DNA of 64,000 bases from Flavobacteriales bacterium (GCA_016719225.1 JADKAN010000002.1:496001-560000); one strand, 5' to 3'. Positions 25,962 through 33,510 are shown, counted from the first letter of the stretch. A program made the numbers and translations. Notes: generated by a model not told the origin, from the sequence alone.

Positions 25962-27131
25962 ATGCAAGCCACTACCACTTCCGGCCTTGATTTCGAACTC
26001 AGCGAAGAACAAAAAGCCGTGCGCGATGCCGCCCGCGATCTCGCACAGAACGTTTTGAAACCCGGCGTCATCGACCGCGACCGCGAACAACGCTTCCCGA
26101 AGGAAGAGATCAAGCAGCTCGGTGAGCTCGGCTTCCTCGGCATGATGGTGGACCCGAAATATGGCGGCGGCGGCATGGATGCCATCAGCTACGTGCTGGC
26201 CATGGAGGAGATCAGCAAGGTGGATGCCAGCTGCTCCGTGGTGATGAGCGTGAACAACAGCCTCGTGTGCTGGGGCTTGGAGGAATTCGCGAACGAAGAG
26301 CAGAAGCAGAAATACCTCGTTCCCTTGGCAAAAGGGGAGGTGATCGGTGCCTTCTGCCTCAGCGAGCCCGAGGCCGGCAGCGATGCCACCAGCCAGCGCA
26401 CCACCGCCATTGACAAAGGCGACCACTACCTGCTGAACGGCACCAAGAACTGGATCACCAACGGCGGCACCGCCACCACCTATTTGGTGATGGCGCAGAC
26501 CGATGCCGCGAAAGGCCACAAGGGCATCAACTGCCTCATCGTGGAAAAAGGCATGCCCGGCTTCGTGGTGGGCGCGAAGGAGGACAAGCTCGGCATCCGC
26601 GGTAGCGACACGCACACCCTGATGTTCCAGGACGTGAAAGTGCCGAAGGAGAACCGCATCGGCGAGGACGGTTTCGGATTCAAATTCGCCATGAAGACCT
26701 TGGCCGGCGGGCGGATCGGCATCGCTTCACAAGCCTTGGGCATCGCCAGCGGAGCCTACGAGCTCGCCTTGGCCTACAGCAAGGAACGCAAGGCTTTCGG
26801 AAAGCCCATCAGTGAGCACCAGGCCATCGCCTTCAAATTGGCCGACATGGCCACGGAGATCGAGGCCGCCCGCCTGCTCTGCCTAAAAGCCGCGTGGCTG
26901 AAGGACCAGCACCTGGACTATGAACGCGCCAGCAGCATGGCCAAGCTCTTCGCCAGCGAAACGGCCATGAAGACCACCGTGGAAGCGGTGCAAGTGCATG
27001 GCGGCTACGGCTACGTGAAGGAGTACCACGTGGAACGTTTGATGCGCGACGCCAAGATCACCCAGATCTACGAGGGTACCAGCGAGGTGCAGCGCATCGT
27101 GATCGGGCGGAGCGTGCTGAAGGAAGGGTAG
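25962..27131 (+). CDS. Acyl-CoA dehydrogenase
   Basis: 389 residues from the ATG at 25962; a longer frame is open upstream but overlaps anmK and the promoter. LSEEQKAVRDAARDLAQNVL opens the helical N-domain, FCLSEPEAGSDA and NGTKNWITNGG are the middle-domain FAD/substrate signatures, and YEGTSEVQRIVIGR carries the catalytic glutamate of short-chain enzymes. It introduces the 2,3 double bond into acyl-CoA. It is the only plus-strand gene in the first 41 kb. Strong G/C third-position bias shows native codon use. Confidence 0.95.
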   Translation: MQATTTSGLDFELSEEQKAVRDAARDLAQNVLKPGVIDRDREQRFPKEEIKQLGELGFLGMMVDPKYGGGGMDAISYVLAMEEISKVDASCSVVMSVNNSLVCWGLEEFANEEQKQKYLVPLAKGEVIGAFCLSEPEAGSDATSQRTTAIDKGDHYLLNGTKNWITNGGTATTYLVMAQTDAAKGHKGINCLIVEKGMPGFVVGAKEDKLGIRGSDTHTLMFQDVKVPKENRIGEDGFGFKFAMKTLAGGRIGIASQALGIASGAYELALAYSKERKAFGKPISEHQAIAFKLADMATEIEAARLLCLKAAWLKDQHLDYERASSMAKLFASETAMKTTVEAVQVHGGYGYVKEYHVERLMRDAKITQIYEGTSEVQRIVIGRSVLKEG

Positions 27132-27466
27132 AGCCGCAGGTTCGGCTTCTTGACCTATGTGGGTCGTATGATGTCCTATGCGCTGCGCGTCGGAGCATAG
27201 GACATGGGATATAGGACAAAGGACAAGCCTGGACGCTCAACTTTCCCCGCCAAGCTCGCTACAACACACCCGCGTTGCGAACCTGTGAGGCGCGGAGAAG
27301 CGCAACGCAGGTGAAGCGATCTTGGGCAAGCTGGCACGATCCGGTCATGCGGCCCCATCACACCCTGCTCCGCAAACGGCCATCTTATCGATCCCCTAGG
27401 ACCAAAAGGACCAATACAGGAAGACTGGTCACTGCGCGAGTTCCTTGAACAGCTTGGTAATTCAGT
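27132..27466. other. Gene-free region downstream of the acyl-CoA dehydrogenase
   Basis: No convincing gene. It begins with a small AGCCG/CGGCT hairpin (27132-27147), holds the stem at 27171-27205 and a decayed series of about eight-base units such as ATAGGACA and AAGGACA. It ends at the palindrome that borders the cassette region. Confidence 0.5.
27171..27205. repeat. Inverted repeat within a degenerate GGACAT-type repeat tract
   Basis: Perfect 11-base arms ATGTCCTATGC and GCATAGGACAT flank 13 bases. Further units (ATATAGGACA, AAGGACA) follow directly. It may act as a terminator or as a relic of short tandem repeats. Confidence 0.55.
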
Positions 27467-27506
27467 GTTGAACGCCGTTCCGCGCTTTCGCGGAATGGTG
27501 TTCAAC
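27467..27506. repeat. 40-base imperfect palindrome at the distal end of the cassette array
   Basis: Two 18-base arms pair at 16 positions around a four-base loop and run from GTTGAAC to GTTCAAC. Its right end is exactly the GTT core of the last attC-like site at 27500-27506, so the palindrome borders the recombination point. Confidence 0.65.
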
Positions 27507-27635
27507 GTTTTGGGGCTTTGCGTTCGGGCGGGATTTCGAAGCACAAAAGTTGATATTATTACTAAAGTTCAATTGAAAAACTGCCGTTGAATTTTGCACT
27601 TCAGCCCGCCTGACGCAAAACCCGTGTTAGCGGTT
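27500..27635 (-). other. attC-like recombination site 1 (end of cassette 1)
   Basis: Read on the minus strand: core AACCGCTAAC (27635-27626), one spacer A, an arm at 27624-27605, a long loop, a pairing arm at 27532-27512, spacer AAAAC, then core GTTGAAC (27506-27500). The arms pair imperfectly (about 16 of 20, with a bulge). GTTGAAC fits the integron R' consensus GTTRRRY. The layout is the same as site 2. Confidence 0.7.
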
Positions 27636-27639
27636 GTTT

Positions 27640-28218
27640 TTATTGTATCTCGAAGTGGTTTAACCATTCCTTTGTCGTGCTAAAATTTCCTTGTTTGTCC
27701 TTATTAATAAAAATAGCTTTTTCTTTTCTGTCGATTAGTAATGTGTCAGGAATAAAATCATTGTCATATGGCTTTTTAGAAAAAATAATCGTGTCGCCTT
27801 GAAATTTGTATTTTCCGTGAAATACTTCTTGAAATCCGAATATTCCAGAAACTTGATTTTCACAACTTCCATTTTCTCTAAACACTAAAGTGTAGTAGAA
27901 TTGGTCGTCCTTTAATGTAGCTGTCAAAATTCTCTTTGATTTTAAAAGGTCAGACTGTAAAATGTTGGTCAGTATAATTGTCAATATAACAAGTCCGTGA
28001 AAAATAACTTTGATTTTATTTTGTTTAATACCTCTCTTTGTCAATGAAATAATGGTGTCACCAAATGAAACAAGATAAAGAATGATAATAGGAATTATTA
28101 TCAGTCCGTAAGATATAAGGTAAATAAACATTCCTCCGAAATAGTCGGTCACCATCCAAGCAAGTATTCCTAAAGTCGAAATGACTGCAATTATGTTGTA
28201 TGTCTTTTGTTTATTCAT
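27640..28218 (-). CDS. Hypothetical membrane protein, cassette 1
   Basis: 192 residues of unknown family. Three hydrophobic segments are visible near residues 9-27, 31-51 and 70-89, followed by a soluble C-terminal domain with FRENGSCENQVSG, FHGKYKFQGDTIIFSKKP and DTLLIDRKEKAIFIN. The domain reads like a small beta-rich fold with repeated strand-turn units. The gene is very A+T-rich (lysine AAA/AAG and ATA/ATT isoleucine are abundant), unlike its neighbours. The stop lies four bases from the attC-like site, as in compact integron cassettes. It was probably acquired by transfer, and its function is unknown. Confidence 0.75.
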   Translation of the reverse strand: MNKQKTYNIIAVISTLGILAWMVTDYFGGMFIYLISYGLIIIPIIILYLVSFGDTIISLTKRGIKQNKIKVIFHGLVILTIILTNILQSDLLKSKRILTATLKDDQFYYTLVFRENGSCENQVSGIFGFQEVFHGKYKFQGDTIIFSKKPYDNDFIPDTLLIDRKEKAIFINKDKQGNFSTTKEWLNHFEIQ

Positions 28219-28250
28219 TTAATGTCAGTCTTTGGTGTCGGTCGTAAAAT

Positions 28251-28388
28251 AACCGCTAACGTTTTCGGGCTTGGCGAAGGTGGCGATTTTCACCACAAAT
28301 GTTGATGCGGAGAACCAAACTTTGATTAACCACAAATGTGTCTGCGGAGTACTGAACCGCCACTTTTGCCAAACCCGTGTTATCGGCT
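28251..28388 (-). other. attC-like recombination site 2 (end of cassette 2)
   Basis: On the minus strand: core AGCCGATAAC (28388-28379), spacer A, a 20-base arm (28377-28358), loop, a pairing arm (28285-28266; 17 of 20 Watson-Crick), spacer AAAAC, then core GTTAGCGGTT (28260-28251). The one-versus-five base spacer asymmetry repeats that of site 1. The loop holds a 20-base near-direct repeat at 28293-28312 and 28330-28349. Confidence 0.75.
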
Positions 28389-28404
28389 GTTCTTCTTTCT
28401 GTCG

Positions 28405-29493
28405 TCATGGGTTAAATTTTTCAAATGTTTTTCCGTTGAACTTAAATGTTCCGTTGTCAGTTGTCCCAAGCCATAATTCGCCTTGATTGTCCTTATACAT
28501 TGAAACTAAATTAACGTCTTTCGTGCTGTCTTTAACTGAATAATTTGTAATGTTCTTGCCGTCATATTTATAAACTCCCTTGTCCCATGTGGTCAGCCAA
28601 ATATTTCCGTTATTGTCCTCTATGATGTATGAATAGTAAACGTATTCGTCACCGCCAAATATTTTTGCATCTCCAATTCCGTTGGTCTTTTGATATTGAA
28701 GTCTGTCGCTTTTTGTTGTTTTGTCAAAGTCAAAAATATAACGATGCCAAGTGTTGCAAAACCAAAAACCACCTTCCTTGTCTTCAAATATTGAACGAAT
28801 ACCAAATGTTCCACCGTTTAAACCTATTGTTAAATCTTCTTCATACATCCATTTGATGGATTGTCCGTCAAAACGGCAAGCACCAAAAACTGAAGTGCCA
28901 AACCACATTGCACCTTTTCGGTCTTTATAAATACAATAGACTTCATAAGGACTAAAAAATGGATTGATGCCTTTTGCATAAATTTCATCGTGTAGGTAAT
29001 GTTTTGGGAATTCTAATTGAAACAGATTTTTTCCGTCAAAGCGATAAGGTCCGTTTTCGTTTCTTTTACCCAATATGTTAAACCACAAATCATTTGGTTC
29101 TAATTTCCAGTCTTTACTTTTTATAGGTTGCAAAGTCGTAAATTGTTTTCCGTCAAATTTGTTGATACCACCAAGCGTTGAGAAAAATATATTGCCAAAT
29201 TTATCTTCTTGAATTTGTCTTATACTATCGTTGCATAGTCCGTCTTTGGTCGTAAAATTGACAATAGTTTTGCCGTCATAACGATACACACCTTCGCCAT
29301 TACTCCCAAACCAATAGTTGTTCTTTTTGTCTTGAAACACATACCACAAATGGTCGCCAAGTTTATTTACGGTGTCGCCTTGTGCAATGTTTTGGCTTAA
29401 ATCGTCAGAGTTTGATGCTTTATTTTTTGTCTGTCCGTTGCACGATGTAAATATGGTCAATATGCTAAAAAATAAGAATGTTCTTAATTTCAT
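28405..29493 (-). CDS. Beta-propeller lipoprotein (two-component regulator propeller type), cassette 2
   Basis: 362 residues from the ATG at 29493, giving a lipoprotein signal peptide MKLRTFLFFSILTIFTSC with the lipobox cysteine at 18. The rest consists of repeated units such as GVYRYDGKTIVNFTTKDGL and IWLTTWDKGVYKYDGKNITN, the Reg_prop repeat of six- or seven-bladed propellers that normally precede a histidine kinase. Here no kinase, membrane helix or Y_Y_Y domain follows, so it is a free lipid-anchored propeller. The gene is strongly A+T-rich compared with its surroundings. Binding of a ligand at the cell surface or periplasm is inferred. Confidence 0.78.
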   Translation of the reverse strand: MKLRTFLFFSILTIFTSCNGQTKNKASNSDDLSQNIAQGDTVNKLGDHLWYVFQDKKNNYWFGSNGEGVYRYDGKTIVNFTTKDGLCNDSIRQIQEDKFGNIFFSTLGGINKFDGKQFTTLQPIKSKDWKLEPNDLWFNILGKRNENGPYRFDGKNLFQLEFPKHYLHDEIYAKGINPFFSPYEVYCIYKDRKGAMWFGTSVFGACRFDGQSIKWMYEEDLTIGLNGGTFGIRSIFEDKEGGFWFCNTWHRYIFDFDKTTKSDRLQYQKTNGIGDAKIFGGDEYVYYSYIIEDNNGNIWLTTWDKGVYKYDGKNITNYSVKDSTKDVNLVSMYKDNQGELWLGTTDNGTFKFNGKTFEKFNP

Positions 29494-29532
29494 TGTCTGT
29501 CTGTTTATTGTTAGCATGGTCTGTAATAGAAT

Positions 29533-29640
29533 AGCCGATAACTAGTCGGTTGTAACAACAGTGGGGTTTATTTCCGGACTTGGTTTGTGCTTGGAGTGGT
29601 TACTATCGCACTGTTGGGGTACGTAAAGCCCAATAGGGTT
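29533..29640 (-). other. attI-like region between recombinase and first cassette
   Basis: It holds the first core AGCCGATAAC (29533-29542), where cassette 2 begins, and an eight-base inverted repeat CAACAGTG (29556-29563) / CACTGTTG (29609-29616). No gene fits here. By position it would be the insertion site. No clear -7 element for a cassette promoter is seen in it. Confidence 0.45.
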
Positions 29641-30816
29641 TTAGAGGTCCAGGTCCTCCAAGGGACTACGGATCTTGCCCAAGGCTTTTGTGCTGACATG
29701 CGTGTAGATCTCGGTTGTTTTGCTGGAACTGTGTCCTAAGAGGGTTTGAATATAACGCAGGTCGGTTCCTTTCTCCAACAGATGGGTCGCGAAGGAATGC
29801 CTGAGCGTATGCACCGTGGCTGGAGCGGTAATGCGCGCTTTGGCTTTGGCCTGCTTGAAAATGGCCTGTACACTGGTGGCCGAATAGGATCCTCCGTTCT
29901 GGCCCTCGAACAGAAAGACCTTGGGCCGGTATTCAGTGATGTATCGGTCCAAGCGTTCCAGAACCTTGGGACTGAGCACGGTGATGCGGTCCTTCTTTCC
30001 TTTTCCGCCGCGGACCACGATCTGATGGCGCTCCGGAATGATGTCGCTGCGATTTAGGCTGATCAATTCACCAAGCCGAAGGCCGGCGGAATAGATGACC
30101 ATCAGTATGCATTGATGCTTGAGATTATCCACGGAGCGCAAGATGGACGTGACCTCTGCTTCACTTAGCACGTTCGGTAGTTTCCGTTCCGAGCGCGGCC
30201 GTTCTATGAAGTTCACCCGGTTGCGATCATTCAGAACATCCTTGTAATAGTAGCGTACCGCGTTCACCACTTGATTCAAGTAACTGTTGCTGACTTTTCG
30301 GGTGGATGCCAAGTGATGTTGATAGCGCTCGATGTCCTCTGTGCGAATGTCGTTCGGAGGTTTTCCGTGGAAATGCTGGAAGAATTTCTTTGTGGCGCTC
30401 AGGTAGGTGTTGATCGTCCGTGGGCTGTAGCGAGCGATCTCCAATTTTTGCTGCATGCGTTGCAATGCTTCCTCAATTGCGGGACTCAAGGGCGTCTCTG
30501 GCGTTTGCTGCGGATTGCCGACTTGCGCCTTTATTGCAGGTTTCACTGGTGGGGAAGCATTTTCGGCCTTGCCGAACAGGGCATCCGCATTCACCCAAGC
30601 TTGGCCTTTATATGCGGCGAAGATGGCTTTCATGCTCGCGCTCCCATTTTCCACATGCCAACACTTCTTGCTACTGCTCCACTGTGCTCCGAGGGACTTT
30701 GCGGTGGCGATCAACTCGCTGTTGTATGGAAAGCGCAAGGCGATCCGACGCTGGCCATCATGGACCATCGCTTCCAAGTTGAGCGTTTTCCGATCGACGG
30801 TCTTCTCGTCGGGCAT
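29641..30816 (-). CDS. Tyrosine-type site-specific recombinase with extra N-terminal domain
   Basis: 391 residues. About 75 residues at the N-terminus form an extra domain with RIALRFPYNSELIATAKSLG and WSSSKKCWHVENG, then a linker. The SAM-like core-binding domain covers about 110-205 (YSPRTINTYLSATKKFFQHF) and the catalytic domain follows. Active-site residues: R247 (AGLRLGE), K272 (GGKGKKDR), H336 and R339 (HTLRHSF), H362 (LLGHSS) and the nucleophile Y371 (EIYTHV). The end, KIRSPLEDL, resembles the tail of integron integrases, but the IntI-specific insertion before HTLRHSF is absent. It is encoded on the same strand as both cassettes, 99 bases before the first. Confidence 0.92.
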   Translation of the reverse strand: MPDEKTVDRKTLNLEAMVHDGQRRIALRFPYNSELIATAKSLGAQWSSSKKCWHVENGSASMKAIFAAYKGQAWVNADALFGKAENASPPVKPAIKAQVGNPQQTPETPLSPAIEEALQRMQQKLEIARYSPRTINTYLSATKKFFQHFHGKPPNDIRTEDIERYQHHLASTRKVSNSYLNQVVNAVRYYYKDVLNDRNRVNFIERPRSERKLPNVLSEAEVTSILRSVDNLKHQCILMVIYSAGLRLGELISLNRSDIIPERHQIVVRGGKGKKDRITVLSPKVLERLDRYITEYRPKVFLFEGQNGGSYSATSVQAIFKQAKAKARITAPATVHTLRHSFATHLLEKGTDLRYIQTLLGHSSSKTTEIYTHVSTKALGKIRSPLEDLDL

Positions 30817-30956
30817 GATCCGCTCAAGATAGCCAACCTATCCTTCATGAGATCGACGGACCGAACCGATTCGCTGTGGCCACATGCACTCACAGCACCC
30901 CGTCCATCTTTTCCAGGTAGATCCCTCTTGAGCCTTTCGCGGCGTTCAGTAGGCCG

Positions 30957-31529
30957 CTATCGCTGAATAGTATAGGCCCCGAATCTTCCATGATGGGAGA
31001 TCGAAATGGCCCTGCTCTCATGCGTTGATCCACAGGTGATGGTAGGAACGCCTTGATCCGTTTTCTCGATGCGCAACTGCTCCTCCAAGACCGACCAACG
31101 GTCTGCGCAGTGCGCTCTCAATCGTTGGTGGCAATACCTTGAAGCATCCTCCCTATCCGGTATGGTAAAACACGCTCCCATCAGTAGCGGTTCCTTCCCG
31201 GCAACTGCCGTGGTGTATAGCCGCTCCTGCTCGCAACTGGTCTCTGTCCGGAAGGAATACCCTCCGACCTGAACTTCACCGCAGCCATTCCCAAGTAGGG
31301 AACAGTGCAGCTTTTTAGGATCGAAGAAGCGGGTTGGATGCAAACGCACGTAGGCTTTGTAGGCACTTTCCTTCATGCTCCACAGGCGCCAAACGGTTCC
31401 GAACGGATCCTCAGCATCATCTACGAGCCGGTTCTCTCCTTCCGTGAAGATCTTCTCCCGAAAACCTGGGCGCTGCCAATTGCTTTGAACAGCCGCTAAT
31501 TGAAGATCGATGACATCGTTGCCGATCAT
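30957..31529 (-). CDS. 4'-phosphopantetheinyl transferase superfamily protein
   Basis: 190 residues. IGNDVIDL near the start provides a metal-binding aspartate, and RLWSMKESAYKAY (W50, K53, E54, K58) is the Sfp-type W-x-x-K-E-S-x-x-K motif. It would move the phosphopantetheine arm from CoA to the serine of the ACP encoded immediately upstream, whose stop it overlaps as ATGA. It is the last gene of the type III PKS operon, 140 bases from the recombinase gene. Confidence 0.88.
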   Translation of the reverse strand: MIGNDVIDLQLAAVQSNWQRPGFREKIFTEGENRLVDDAEDPFGTVWRLWSMKESAYKAYVRLHPTRFFDPKKLHCSLLGNGCGEVQVGGYSFRTETSCEQERLYTTAVAGKEPLLMGACFTIPDREDASRYCHQRLRAHCADRWSVLEEQLRIEKTDQGVPTITCGSTHESRAISISHHGRFGAYTIQR

Positions 31530-31783
31530 GCCTTCTCGGCCAACTTCCGTTCCACCACGGCTATGGCTGCTTTTACGGAAAGCATCTCCTCCATGGAGTC
31601 ATTGTCTATGATCACGTCGAATTGATCTTCCACATCCAGGATCACATCGACCAGATTGGCCGAGTTGATCTTGAGGTCCTTTATAAAGTCGGTTTCTTCC
31701 GTGAGATCCTCGAACGCCTGTTCATCTTGTACATAGGGCTTCACAATGCCCTTCAACTTCGCTATGATCTCTTCTTTCTTCAT
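31526..31783 (-). CDS. Acyl carrier protein of the type III PKS operon
   Basis: 85 residues, acidic and helical. The likely attachment serine is S41 in DLKINSANLVDVILDVEDQF; the usual DSL motif is changed to NSA, but the following hydrophobic and acidic pattern is that of an ACP helix II. It would carry the growing acyl chain for the neighbouring ketosynthase and dehydratase. It is encoded between the ketosynthase (17 bases upstream) and the phosphopantetheinyl transferase (four-base overlap). Confidence 0.88.
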   Translation of the reverse strand: MKKEEIIAKLKGIVKPYVQDEQAFEDLTEETDFIKDLKINSANLVDVILDVEDQFDVIIDNDSMEEMLSVKAAIAVVERKLAEKA

Positions 31784-31800
31784 CTTGTCCCTTCAATTGT

Positions 31801-33078
31801 TCAGGCACTCCATTTCTTAAAGATCACCACGGCGTTCACATCCCCGAAACCGAAGCTGGCCTTTGCGATGATATCCAGCTCCATGGGCAGAGCACGTTGT
31901 GGAATGCGATCGGCACTAATGAGTTCCGTTACGTCCGCATGCAGGTCCTCGCTATTGACCGAAGGGAATAGAAAGCCCTCTTTCAGTTGGATCACCGTGG
32001 ATACGCATTCGATTGAACCGGAGGCGGCCAAGCAGTGACCGGTCATTCCCTTCAGCGAATTGATGTATGGAAATTCCGTACCCGAACGGCCCAAGGCTTC
32101 GGTCCAGTTTCTGATCTCCAGGCCATCCTTGCTGGTCGCGGTGACATGTCCATTGATGGCATCGATCTCGCCTGCTTCGATACCGGAGTATGCGATCGCC
32201 TGACGGATGCAGCGTTTCACCGCATCCGCATTCGGAGCGGTCATGGAACCGCCATCCCGCTGGCCTCCGGAATTCACCGCACCTCCGAGGACTTCCGCAT
32301 ATATCGGGACGCCCCTGGCCTGGGCACTCTCCAACGATTCCAACAGCAATGCTCCGGCTCCGCTTCCGGGCACAAAGCCGGAAGCGGTCGCGCTCATGGG
32401 TCGTGAACCTTGCTCAGGGCTTTCATTGTGCTTGTATGACATGACGCGCATGGCATCGAGGCCACCCCAAATGTAGGGGCCATGGTCGCTGCAAGAACCG
32501 ACCAGCATGCGCTCGGCCTTGCCGGATGCGATCCGCTCGAAACCCATGATCACCGCTTCAGTACCGGTGGAGCAAGCCGATGAATTGGTCGTTACTTGAT
32601 CGCCCGCGCCGAGGATCCCTCCCAGATAGGCGCTCACACCACTGGCCATCGTCTGGGCCACGGCATTGCTACCCAAACTTCTTACCTTTTGGTCATCGAT
32701 CGCGTAGATGACCTCCCTGCACTTCTCCGATCCCGACTGACCGGTCCCGAAGACGATACCCGAATCGGGATCGAGCGCGCTATCCGGGCTGAACGGTAGG
32801 CCCGCATCTTTCCATGCATCGATCCCCGCTATGCACCCATAGAGGATGCCGGAGCTATTGAAGTTACGCAGTTGAAGCGGGCTCAGATAGCGTTCCGCCA
32901 TACCATCCGGGATCTGTGGGATGCCTGCGATGCAACAGGAGAAACCCAGATCTTTCAATTCTTGCTGGAACCGGATACCCGAACGTCCTTCGCGCAGCGC
33001 TTGCGTAAAATCCTCGACGCCGATGGCATTGGGTGCAACGACCCCAAGTCCGGTCACGACTACTCGCCTATGCTCCAT
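31801..33078 (-). CDS. Beta-ketoacyl-ACP synthase (FabF-like)
   Basis: 425 residues of thiolase fold, complete. RRVVVTGLGVVAPNAIG is the standard KS start; the catalytic cysteine is C169 in TTNSSACSTGTEA, with H311 in NGHVTATSKDG, K343 in LKGMTGH and H348. The first histidine motif differs from the usual AHGTxT, having NGHVTAT. It elongates the ACP-bound chain with malonyl-ACP. Its start overlaps the dehydratase stop by 11 bases. It is probably a dedicated enzyme for the pigment/lipid made by this operon. Confidence 0.9.
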   Translation of the reverse strand: MEHRRVVVTGLGVVAPNAIGVEDFTQALREGRSGIRFQQELKDLGFSCCIAGIPQIPDGMAERYLSPLQLRNFNSSGILYGCIAGIDAWKDAGLPFSPDSALDPDSGIVFGTGQSGSEKCREVIYAIDDQKVRSLGSNAVAQTMASGVSAYLGGILGAGDQVTTNSSACSTGTEAVIMGFERIASGKAERMLVGSCSDHGPYIWGGLDAMRVMSYKHNESPEQGSRPMSATASGFVPGSGAGALLLESLESAQARGVPIYAEVLGGAVNSGGQRDGGSMTAPNADAVKRCIRQAIAYSGIEAGEIDAINGHVTATSKDGLEIRNWTEALGRSGTEFPYINSLKGMTGHCLAASGSIECVSTVIQLKEGFLFPSVNSEDLHADVTELISADRIPQRALPMELDIIAKASFGFGDVNAVVIFKKWSA

Positions 33079-33508
33079 GAGCGAACATGCCTGCTATGTG
33101 CCCACGACAGACCAGTTCGTTCTTCTCATTGCGCATCTCCACACTGCATTTCAACTTCTTGAATCGAAAGTACTGCTTCCGCGAGATGACCTGCACCTCC
33201 TCACCCGGATGGACTGGGATGAAGAAATCCACTTCGCTGGAGGTCATGGCAACTTGGAGGTTTCCTTGATCGAGCATTCCACGCAGGAGATAGATACCCA
33301 GACATACCACCCCGATCTGCGCCATCACTTCCGTAAGGATGACCCCGGGCGTTACCGGATGGTCCTTGAAGTGCCCTTGATAAAAGTGCTCGTCCTGCGA
33401 GAAGCGATACGACCCCGTTACCCCTTCTTCGGACACTTCGCTCAATGCATCCACAAAGTGGAACGGTGCGCTATAGGGCAAGTTTGCTATGATCTCTTGG
33501 GTCGTCAT
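33068..33508 (-). CDS. FabZ-like 3-hydroxyacyl-ACP dehydratase (hot-dog fold)
   Basis: 146 residues from the ATG at 33508, which begins MTTQEIIANLPYSAPFHFVD and follows the reductase stop by two bases. The FabZ active site is seen as FYQGHFKDHPVTPGVILTE, with H46 and E60 as the likely catalytic pair, then VMAQIG. It removes water from 3-hydroxyacyl-ACP to give the 2-enoyl chain. An ATG at 33562 would add 18 residues within the reductase gene and is not preferred. Confidence 0.88.
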   Translation of the reverse strand: MTTQEIIANLPYSAPFHFVDALSEVSEEGVTGSYRFSQDEHFYQGHFKDHPVTPGVILTEVMAQIGVVCLGIYLLRGMLDQGNLQVAMTSSEVDFFIPVHPGEEVQVISRKQYFRFKKLKCSVEMRNEKNELVCRGHIAGMFAHGA

Positions 33509-33510
33509 GC

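Larger units (their letters stand above)
27506..30816 (-). mobile_element. Integron-like cassette locus: recombinase, attI-like region and two gene cassettes
   Basis: On the minus strand the order is recombinase, a 99-base non-coding region, cassette 2 (29541-28260), cassette 1 (28259-27506). Each cassette has one gene in the same direction, a short leader (48 and 41 bases) and a stop 4-16 bases before its attC-like site. Each begins with a GTT core whose ten bases are fully complementary to the start of its own downstream site: GTTATCGGCT with AGCCGATAAC, and GTTAGCGGTT with AACCGCTAAC. That is expected if the units circularise as integron cassettes do. Both genes are much richer in A+T than the surroundings. 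The recombinase is not a standard IntI. Confidence 0.65.

Noticed and set aside
29641..30816. Standard integron integrase IntI
   Set aside because: The insertion typical of IntI before the HTLRHSF motif is absent; only the RSPLEDL-like tail resembles it.
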